Shown piece by piece: positions 1 to 4,933 of a stretch of DNA of 10,201 nucleotides (the stretch's first letter is position 1; each line of letters begins with the position of its first letter). Both the position numbers and the translations under genes were made by a program. The notes beneath the pieces are model-generated. The model saw only the letters and a list, made by a program, of their open reading frames with translations. It was not told the DNA's origin and did no database searches. Origin of the DNA: Lutibacillus sp052034115. GTDB lineage: Bacteria; Actinomycetota; Actinomycetes; Actinomycetales; Dermatophilaceae. The stretch lies in contig JBPOIZ010000119.1 in assembly GCA_052034115.1 (NCBI GenBank), forward strand, positions 1 through 10,201. Reading direction: 5' to 3'.

Positions 1-215
1 ACCTGGAGTACAAGCTCGAGGTCTGGGACTCCCCCAACTCGGCGGGCATCATCATCGACGCGATCCGCGCGGCCAAGATCGGCCTGGACCGCGGCGTCGG
101 CGGCCCGCTCATCTCCGCCTCGTCCTACCTGATGAAGTCGCCGCCGGTGCAGCGCGAGGACACCGAGGGCCGGGCTCGTCTGGAGGCCTTCATCGCCGGC
201 ACCGAGGAGCGCTGA
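1..215 (+). CDS. ino1: Inositol-3-phosphate synthase, C-terminal 70 residues (partial)
   Basis: Only the 3' end is present; the first whole codon is at 3 and the stop TGA is at 213-215. The visible residues include KLEVWDSPNSAG near the start, then AAKIGLDRGVGGPLIS and ASSYLMKSPP, and the protein ends in GTEER. These strings are characteristic of the C-terminus of actinobacterial myo-inositol-1-phosphate synthase, which converts glucose 6-phosphate to inositol 3-phosphate using NAD+ without net redox change. In Actinobacteria the product feeds phosphatidylinositol and mycothiol synthesis. The KLEVWDSPNSAG segment belongs to the conserved core of the family. Nothing can be said about the start, promoter or full length. 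The gene converges on metA, with a hairpin in the short gap. The family assignment is from recalled motif similarity and I am confident of it. Confidence 0.9.
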   Translation, partial: LEYKLEVWDSPNSAGIIIDAIRAAKIGLDRGVGGPLISASSYLMKSPPVQREDTEGRARLEAFIAGTEER

Positions 216-255
216 CCTCCCGCGCCATACCCGCACGTTCTCCTGAACTGAGGGA

Positions 256-291
256 GGGGGCGGCATACGGGATCATGGGTTTGCCGCCCCC
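256..291. terminator. Strong hairpin between convergent ino1 and metA (likely bidirectional terminator)
   Basis: GGGGGCGGCA (256-265) pairs perfectly with TGCCGCCCCC (282-291), giving a 10-bp GC-rich stem and a 16-base loop. It starts 41 bases after the ino1 stop and lies 22 bases beyond the metA stop on the other strand, so it can serve both transcripts. Neither side has a real U-tract, as is common for actinobacterial terminators, so termination strength is inferred. The left arm contains one copy of the GTATGNC motif (262-268, reverse orientation). Confidence 0.6.
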
Positions 292-312
292 GCTGCTGCG
301 TCCCTGGGGTGG

Positions 313-1257
313 TTAGTCCGGCGGTGCGCCGAGGTCGATGCGCTCGATGGTGCGTCGGTCGTATGGCGTGCCCTGGTAGACGCAGTAGTTGAGCCAGTTG
401 GAGTAGAGCAGGAAGGCGTGCGAACGCCACCGCACCCGAGGGGCGTTGGCCGGGTCGTCGCCGACGTAGTAGTGGCGGGGCGGCTCGATGTCCAAGCCGC
501 GGTCGACGTCGCGGACATACTCCCGGTGGAGCGTCTCCGGGTCGTATTCGGGGTGGCCGGTGACGAACACCTGGCGCCCGTCGCGACTGGCGGCCAGATA
601 GAGGCCCGCCTCCGGTGAGGTGACGAGGACCTCGAGGGCCGGCACCGCCGCGACATCCTGGGCGTCCACCGTCGTATGCCGCGAGTGCGGGGCGGAGAAG
701 ACCTCGTCAAAGCCGGACATCAACCGGTTGTGCGGCGTGTGCACGACGTGGTCGAAGACGCCGAACATCTTCTCGGGCAGCTCGCGCTTGGGGATGCCGT
801 AGTGCCGGTACAGGCCGGCCTGGGCTCCCCAGCACACGTGCATCGTCGAGTAGACGTGGGTCAGGCTCCAGTCGAGCAGCTCGGTCAGCTCGGGCCAGTA
901 GTCGACATCCTCGAACGGCAGCAGCTCGACCGGCGCCCCGGTGATGACCAGGCCGTCGAAGGTCTCCTCACGCACGTCGTCGAAGGTGGCGTAGAAGGCG
1001 TCGAGGTGCGCGGGCGGGGTGTTCGCGGACTCGTGGGACCCCATGTGGAGCAAGGTGATCTCCAGCTGGATCGGGGTGTTGCCGAGCAGCCGCAGCAGGT
1101 GCGTCTCGGTGGCGATCTTGGTCGGCATGAGGTTGACGATGGCGATGCGCAGCGGACGGATGTCCTGGTGGACGGCCCGCTCGTCGGTCATGACGAAGAC
1201 GTTCTCGGCCTCGAGGGTGGCTCGGGCGGGCAGGTCGTGCGGGATGTTGACCGGCAT
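313..1257 (-). CDS. metA: Homoserine O-acyltransferase MetA, predicted acetyl-CoA dependent
   Basis: This 314-residue protein has full MetA length and catalyses acylation of homoserine, the first committed step of methionine synthesis. Seen in the sequence: RIAIVNLMPTK (37-47), GAPVE (107-111), the nucleophile motif HVCWGAQAGLY with Cys142, and FVTGHPEYD with His235 and Glu237. The E. coli catalytic residues Cys142, His235 and Glu237 fall at the same numbers. Residue 111 is Glu; in published work on Bacillus cereus MetA, Glu111 favours acetyl-CoA whereas E. coli has Gly and uses succinyl-CoA, so I infer homoserine O-acetyltransferase activity. The ATG at 1257 is supported by GGAGT at 1264-1268 (complement), 6 bases upstream. 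The gene stands alone and converges on ino1. Many Actinobacteria use the unrelated MetX instead. I see no SAM riboswitch in the leader. Confidence 0.95.
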   Translation of the reverse strand: MPVNIPHDLPARATLEAENVFVMTDERAVHQDIRPLRIAIVNLMPTKIATETHLLRLLGNTPIQLEITLLHMGSHESANTPPAHLDAFYATFDDVREETFDGLVITGAPVELLPFEDVDYWPELTELLDWSLTHVYSTMHVCWGAQAGLYRHYGIPKRELPEKMFGVFDHVVHTPHNRLMSGFDEVFSAPHSRHTTVDAQDVAAVPALEVLVTSPEAGLYLAASRDGRQVFVTGHPEYDPETLHREYVRDVDRGLDIEPPRHYYVGDDPANAPRVRWRSHAFLLYSNWLNYCVYQGTPYDRRTIERIDLGAPPD

Positions 1258-1292
1258 GGCGTGACTCCGTGGGGCGTGGGCGCTGCCTTCTA
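1258..1292 (-). promoter_or_regulatory. metA ribosome binding site and possible -10 element
   Basis: On the minus strand GGAGT (complement of 1264-1268) lies 6 bases before the metA ATG and fixes the start. TAGAAG (complement of 1287-1292) resembles the actinobacterial -10 TANNNT in five of six positions and would give a leader of about 20-25 bases. No convincing -35 is visible. The RBS is well supported; the -10 is tentative. Confidence 0.45.
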
Positions 1293-1396
1293 GGGAACCT
1301 GGGTATGGCGCCTGCGTGCACCCCCGTCCTGCGCAGTGAAACGCTCGGCCTGCGGCGCAGGTGCCTCAGGCGTGGTCCGGTAGCTTCCCCGGCGAG

Positions 1397-1561
1397 CACT
1401 CGAACACCCCAACTCGGTATGGCGGGCGCGTCATACGCGGGGCGGACCCGCCCAGTACCCAGGTTGGTGTGTCGCTCTGCCCGCGCCACCCCACACCCCG
1501 CCGCACCCTTGAGCCAGCCGAGCAGTGCGGCCCCCCGGCCAGCCGAGCACTCGAACACCCC
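1397..1561 (+). repeat. Direct repeat pair 1, copy A (165 bp)
   Basis: This 165-bp segment recurs at 1625-1789 with only two mismatches by eye (1418 T vs 1646 C, and 1515 C vs 1743 A). It starts with CACTCGAACACCCC, contains the 6-bp hairpin GGGCGG-AC-CCGCCC near 1440-1454, includes the 21-bp core GTTGGTGTGT...TCTGCCCG at 1463-1483, and ends again in CACTCGAACACCCC. It also carries GTATGGC (1417-1423) and GTCATAC (1430-1436). No open frame or transposase is associated with it. Confidence 0.9.
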
Positions 1562-1624
1562 CCGGCCAGCCGAGCAGTGCGGCCCCCAAGCCGGCCGAAC
1601 ACTCGCGCACCTCAGCCGGCCGAA

Positions 1625-1789
1625 CACTCGAACACCCCAACTCGGCATGGCGGGCGCGTCATACGCGGGGCGGACCCGCCCAGTACCCAGGTTGGTGTGT
1701 CGCTCTGCCCGCGCCACCCCACACCCCGCCGCACCCTTGAGCAAGCCGAGCAGTGCGGCCCCCCGGCCAGCCGAGCACTCGAACACCCC
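1625..1789 (+). repeat. Direct repeat pair 1, copy B (165 bp)
   Basis: This is the second copy, 228 bases downstream of copy A. The 21-bp core lies at 1691-1711. The 63-base spacer between the copies (1562-1624) is itself assembled from pieces of the repeat: AGCCGAGCAGTGCGGCCCCC occurs at 1516-1535, 1568-1587 and 1744-1763, and CACTCGAACACCCC at 1397, 1548, 1625 and 1776. The near identity of A and B suggests recent duplication or ongoing gene conversion (inference). Confidence 0.9.
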
Positions 1790-1805
1790 AACCGGTACCG
1801 GTGGC

Positions 1806-2708
1806 TTACCGGCCTAACACCCACCGAGGCGGCGCCGGGACCCTACCTCCGCCACGCCGGATCGCGACGGCGCGGATGGCCCAGCGAGCCCATTCCGGCC
1901 GCAGCATCACGTCTTCCCAACTGAACCTGAGCACCTCCCACCCCCACGCGACGAGCTCGGTGTAGCGGCGGGCGTCGCGGAGCAGGTCGCGCCGGCTCTG
2001 GTGCGCCGCGAACCCCTCGGCCTCGAGCACGACGCGAGCATCTGGATCCCCAAGGTCGACGGTGGCCCAGAGCCCACTGTCGGCGATGCGCAGCTGCGGG
2101 ATGAAGGTGAACTCGGGCACGTCGAGGGTGATCGCCCGCAGCACCGACTCCATCGGGTTCGCCGCTCTGCCATCCGCGACCCGCGCCACTCGCCGCACCC
2201 GAGGAGCGCCTGGACCGGCCGCCCGGTCCCCGGCAGCCCACAGGTCTGCAACATCGACGTCCTCCGCTCGCAGCGCCGAGTCGGCCACGGCGAGCGCCGC
2301 GTCGAACGGCAGTGCCCGCGCGCAGTCAAGCACCGTGCGCAACGCGTCGGTGCGCCCCGCGTGGTGTTCTGAGTCCGTGAGGTCGGCCCGGATCACGTGG
2401 GCGACTTCTCGGTCTCCGGCCGTGACATGTCGGCCGCGGGGCACGATCACCCAGGGCCGGTCGGGTTCGTCGCGCACCGCCCACCCGTATGAGCGGGCGG
2501 CACTCAGATGCGAGAGGACCCCGTTGAGCCGAACGGCGACGGCAGGGGCACGCTCGAGGCCCGCGACGGCATACCGACCGCGCCGTAGGCGCTGGATCTC
2601 CCCGGCCCCGACCGCCGCCGCGATGGCCCGCCGGGAGTGAGTGCGCCGTAGGTCGCCATAGGTCGCGGCGCCGCCCGCGTCCCGAAGCACGACACCCACC
2701 GAGCTCAT
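1806..2708 (-). CDS. AbiEi-antitoxin-like N-terminus fused to DUF559 (Vsr-like PD-(D/E)XK) domain
   Basis: The protein has 300 residues. Residues ~5-50 (GDLRRTHSRRAIAAAVGAG, then RLRRGRYAV) look like the winged-helix start of AbiEi-type antitoxin domains. Residues ~184-265 match DUF559: NPMESVLRAI with Glu187, VDLGDP around Asp218-Asp221, VVLEAEGFAAH with Glu229 and Glu231, then RRYTELVAWGWEVLRF. DUF559 belongs to the PD-(D/E)XK nuclease superfamily and resembles very-short-patch repair endonucleases. Such two-domain proteins are common orphans in Actinobacteria, and their biochemical role is unknown to me. I chose the ATG at 2708 because the frame upstream only translates tandem repeats; no good RBS is visible (GGGG about 13 bases upstream). 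No AbiEii toxin gene is adjacent. Repeat pairs flank the gene on both sides. Domain calls rest on recalled family patterns. Confidence 0.8.
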   Translation of the reverse strand: MSSVGVVLRDAGGAATYGDLRRTHSRRAIAAAVGAGEIQRLRRGRYAVAGLERAPAVAVRLNGVLSHLSAARSYGWAVRDEPDRPWVIVPRGRHVTAGDREVAHVIRADLTDSEHHAGRTDALRTVLDCARALPFDAALAVADSALRAEDVDVADLWAAGDRAAGPGAPRVRRVARVADGRAANPMESVLRAITLDVPEFTFIPQLRIADSGLWATVDLGDPDARVVLEAEGFAAHQSRRDLLRDARRYTELVAWGWEVLRFSWEDVMLRPEWARWAIRAVAIRRGGGRVPAPPRWVLGR

Positions 2709-2745
2709 CGACCCAGCGTGCCCCAACCGCCGACAGTCTCGACGG

Positions 2746-2754
2746 TTATCCACA
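2746..2754 (+). promoter_or_regulatory. Single consensus DnaA box
   Basis: TTATCCACA matches the bacterial DnaA-box consensus exactly. It lies 38 bases upstream of the DUF559 ATG and at the left edge of tandem repeat C; copy D lacks it, having CTCCACAAGG instead. In DNA this GC-rich a chance match is unlikely (roughly 0.01 expected per window at 70% GC, my estimate). It is a singleton, so it is not an origin. DnaA-dependent control of the gene, or a DnaA-titrating site, is inference. Confidence 0.45.
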
Positions 2755-2974
2755 GGGCACTTCCGGGCAGAGCGACACACCAACTCGATCCCACCGGATT
2801 CTCCACCAGCACACCGACCCGGACCCACGCGGACTTGGTATGTCGCTGTGCCCGTGATCCGCTGCGCAGCCACGTATGCCGGCTGGCCGCCATGCCTCCG
2901 CCCCCCAAGAACGCCGCCACGCTCGGAAACCCGGCGGGACCGCCGGGACCGCGGGCTCGACGTGCGCCACGGCC
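2754..2974 (+). repeat. Tandem repeat pair 2, copy C (221 bp)
   Basis: This unit starts AGGGCACTTCCGGGC and ends CGTGCGCCACGGCC. It recurs immediately as copy D, offset 227. Differences seen: ACCCACG vs ATCCGCG near 2823, CTGCG vs CCGCG, CCACG vs CCAGG, AAGAACG vs AAGGACG, and a 7-base length difference near 2938-2950. It contains an imperfect inverted repeat: arms at 2764-2784 and 2834-2854 match in 18 of 21 positions around a 49-base middle. The left arm is the exact reverse complement of the 21-bp core in repeats A and B. Confidence 0.9.
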
Positions 2975-2980
2975 TCCACA

Positions 2981-3208
2981 AGGGCACTTCCGGGCAGAGC
3001 GACACACCAACTCGATCCCACCGGATTCTCCACCAGCACACCGACCCGGATCCGCGCGGACTTGGTATGTCGCTGTGCCCGTGATCCGCCGCGCAGCCAG
3101 GTATGCCGGCTGGCCGCCATGCCTCCGCCCCCCAAGGACGCCGCCACGCTCGGAAACCCGGCGGGACGGCGGCACCGCGGGACCGCGGGCTCGACGTGCG
3201 CCACGGCC
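2981..3208 (+). repeat. Tandem repeat pair 2, copy D (228 bp)
   Basis: This is the second, head-to-tail copy. Its inverted arms lie at 2991-3011 (exact reverse complement of the shared 21-bp core) and 3061-3081 (variant with GGTATGTCGCTGTG). It carries GTATGTC and GTATGCC at the same relative places as copy C, near 3065 and 3102. It is 7 bases longer than C because of an extra GC-rich piece near 3174. Confidence 0.9.
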
Positions 3209-3289
3209 AAGAGCCCCGGGACCGGCGCCCCGGTATGCGCCACGGCCCAAGACAAGGCGGATCCCCCGGACTACGCGGGCGGTCCCGAA

Positions 3290-4759
3290 CTAGGCGGACG
3301 CCTCGGGCTGCTCGGCCCACCAGGCGCGCAGCCGTTCGGCCGCCGCGTCCTTGCCGATGGGGCCGTCGTCCAGCCGAACGCCGAGGAGGAACGTGTACGC
3401 CCGGCCGAGCAGCGGCCCCGGCGGGATGCCGAGAATCGAGCCGATCTCGTTGCCGTCCAGTTCAGGGCGCACGGCGGCCAGCTCCTCGGCTGCGAGCAGC
3501 TCGCCGATGCGCTCCTCGAGGGCGTCATACGTGCGGGCCAGCCGGGCCGCCTTGCGGGCGTTGCGCGTCGTGCAGTCGGACCGGGTGAGCAGGTGCAGCC
3601 TCGGGAGCAGTGGGCCGGCGTCGGTGACATAGCGGCGCACGGCGGAGTCGGTCCACTGGCCGTCGCCATACCCGTGGAAGCGCAGGTGCAGCTCGACCAG
3701 CCGTGCGACCGCATCGACGGTGTCCTTGTCGAACCGCAGTGCCTTGAGCCGCCGCTTGGCCATTCGAGCGCCGACCAACTCGTGGTGGTGGAAGGACACC
3801 CCGCCACCGTCTTCGAACCGGCGCGTCGCGGGCTTGCCGATGTCGTGGAGCAGGGCTGCGAGCCGCAGGACGAGGTCCGGCCCGGGCACCCCCGAGTCCG
3901 CGGACTCCAGGGCGATCGCCTGCTCCAGGACGGTGAGCGAGTGCTCGTAGACGTCCTTGTGTCGGTGATGCTCGTCCACCTCGAGGCGCAGGGCCGGGAG
4001 TTCGGGAAGCATCTGCGCGGCCAGGCCAGTCTCGACGAGCAGCGTCAGGCCCCGGCGTGGTTCGGGGGCGAGCAGCGTCTTGATCAGCTCGTCACGGACC
4101 CGCTCGGCGGACACGATCTCCAGGGTCGGGGACATGGCCGTCATCGCCGAGCGGACCTGCGGGTCGACGTCGAAGCCGAGCTGCGCGGCGAACCGGGCCG
4201 CTCGCATCATCCGCAGCGGATCGTCACCGAACGACTGCTCCGGCGTCCCGGGGGTGCGCAGCCGACGGGCCGCGAGATCGGCCAGCCCGTCATGCTCGTC
4301 GACGAACTCCAGCGCGGGCAGTCGCAGCGCCATGGCGTTGACGGTGAAGTCGCGTCGCACCAGGTCGTCGGAGAGGGTGCTGGAGAACGAGACCTGGGGC
4401 TTGCGGGTCGCTCCGTCATACACATCGGAGCGGTAGGTGGTGATCTCGACGGTGGCGTCGCCGAACCGGCCACCGATGGTGCCGAACGCACGCCCCACAT
4501 CCCAGACGGCGTCGGCCAGAGGCCGCATGAGCGGCTCGATCTGGTCCGGCGTCGCGTCCGTGGTCAGGTCCAGGTCCGGCGACGTCCGACCGAGGAACGC
4601 GTCCCGCACCGGCCCCCCGACGAGGGCCAGCTCGTGCCCGGCGGCCGCGAAGGCGGTGCCCAGCCGGTCGAGCAGCGGCAGCACCGGGGCCAGGTGCGCG
4701 ACCGCGGCGCGCAACAACGGCGCGAGGCTGGTCGACGGTCCGGCGGACGGCGTGGGCAC
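3290..4759 (-). CDS. cca: CCA tRNA nucleotidyltransferase (PcnA-type, with HD domain)
   Basis: This 489-residue enzyme adds or repairs the 3' CCA end of tRNAs. In order: the GGPVRD nucleotide-binding motif (48-53), the metal-binding DLDLTTDATP (62-71), RRDFTVNAMAL (135-145), RMMRAARFAAQLGF (183-196) for base recognition, and an HD-domain region with YEHS (271-274), LLHDIGKP with His305-Asp306, and FHHHE further on. Length and layout match the actinobacterial PcnA family (Rv3907c). The frame is open further upstream to 4927, but that extension is Pro/Arg/Gly-rich and unlike the family. The GTG at 4759 gives VPTPSAGPST, a sensible N-terminus, with a -10-like TAGGCT 8 bases ahead. The gene lies downstream of glyA on the same strand, 174 bases away, and probably has its own promoter. 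Confidence 0.93.
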   Translation of the reverse strand: MPTPSAGPSTSLAPLLRAAVAHLAPVLPLLDRLGTAFAAAGHELALVGGPVRDAFLGRTSPDLDLTTDATPDQIEPLMRPLADAVWDVGRAFGTIGGRFGDATVEITTYRSDVYDGATRKPQVSFSSTLSDDLVRRDFTVNAMALRLPALEFVDEHDGLADLAARRLRTPGTPEQSFGDDPLRMMRAARFAAQLGFDVDPQVRSAMTAMSPTLEIVSAERVRDELIKTLLAPEPRRGLTLLVETGLAAQMLPELPALRLEVDEHHRHKDVYEHSLTVLEQAIALESADSGVPGPDLVLRLAALLHDIGKPATRRFEDGGGVSFHHHELVGARMAKRRLKALRFDKDTVDAVARLVELHLRFHGYGDGQWTDSAVRRYVTDAGPLLPRLHLLTRSDCTTRNARKAARLARTYDALEERIGELLAAEELAAVRPELDGNEIGSILGIPPGPLLGRAYTFLLGVRLDDGPIGKDAAAERLRAWWAEQPEASA

Positions 4760-4767
4760 GATCCCCA

Positions 4768-4773
4768 AGCCTA
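4768..4773 (-). promoter_or_regulatory. -10 element for cca, probable leaderless start
   Basis: TAGGCT on the minus strand fits the actinobacterial -10 TANNNT. It ends 8 bases before the cca GTG, which would put transcription initiation at or next to the start codon. GGGG between the two could also act as a poor RBS. There is no recognisable -35. The 14 bases 4776-4789 (TCGGTATGGCGGGC), just upstream, also occur in repeat A at 1414-1427. Confidence 0.45.
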
Positions 4774-4867
4774 CTTCGGTATGGCGGGCATCCGGTCGAG
4801 CACCATGACCTGGCGCAGGTGGCTGCCCCCCCTTTCGCGCCGTGTTCCGGCCGCGGCACAGGGGACA

Positions 4868-4907
4868 ACCACCTCTCCGGGCAGGTGGTGGCGTGCCGGC
4901 GCGGCAC
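4868..4907 (-). terminator. Two adjacent hairpins between glyA and cca
   Basis: ACCACCT (4868-4874) pairs with AGGTGGT (4883-4889) around 8 bases. GTGCCG (4893-4898) pairs with CGGCAC (4902-4907) around 3 bases. Both lie 27-66 bases past the glyA stop on the minus strand and before the cca promoter-like element, where a glyA terminator would be expected. There is no U-tract. Attenuation or processing are alternatives. Confidence 0.4.
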
Positions 4908-4933
4908 CGGTATGCCGGTCGCGCCACGACAAC

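Larger units (their letters stand above)
1258..1805. other. Gene-less stretch dominated by repeats
   Basis: Between metA and the DUF559 gene there are 548 bases with no credible gene. The reading frames that cross it are rich in Pro, Ala, Arg and Ser and simply translate repeats; a 228-base period is divisible by three, so frames stay open for trivial reasons. From 1397 to 1789 the stretch consists of a long direct repeat and shorter related units. The part next to metA (1293-1396) holds one GTATGGC motif at 1303-1309 and nothing else I can name. Confidence 0.7.
2709..3289. other. Gene-less stretch built of tandem repeats
   Basis: The 581 bases between the DUF559 start and the cca stop hold no credible gene. 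Positions 2754-3208 are two tandem copies of a ~227-bp unit. The flank next to DUF559 contains a perfect DnaA-box 9-mer. The flank next to cca (3209-3289) is GC-rich and has a GTATGCG near 3232. Long frames cross the region on both strands, but they translate both repeat copies and change frame at a 7-base length difference, so they are not genes. Confidence 0.7.

Noticed and set aside
1258..1396. SAM-type riboswitch upstream of metA
   Set aside because: The minus-strand leader appears to be only about 20-25 bases, and I found no conserved SAM-I/IV core in the upstream sequence.
1397..1789. LexA/SOS boxes (repeated TCGAACA half-sites)
   Set aside because: The second half of the actinobacterial box (GTTCGA at the right spacing) is missing in each copy; the sequence continues CCCCAACTCGG or similar.
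1269..1817. Plus-strand frame of 182 codons with an internal protein repeat
   Set aside because: The repeat period of 228 bases is a multiple of three, so both copies stay open in the same frame. The composition is Pro/Ala/Arg/Ser-rich, there is no clear RBS and no domain.
1397..3208. CRISPR array
   Set aside because: The repeats are 165-228 bp or irregular short units. There are no regular 25-40 bp repeats with unique spacers, and no cas genes.
1397..3208. Insertion sequence or composite transposon around the DUF559 gene
   Set aside because: No transposase or recombinase frame, no target-site duplication and no clean terminal inverted repeats were found; only the repeat relationship is supported.
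2709..3320. Upstream extension of the DUF559 frame to a 504-residue protein
   Set aside because: The extra 204 residues only translate the tandem repeats and run into the cca 3' end. The domain homology starts just after the ATG at 2708.
4760..4927. N-terminal extension of cca to 545 residues
   Set aside because: The added stretch is Pro/Arg/Gly-rich, contains the hairpins behind glyA, and is absent from known PcnA proteins.
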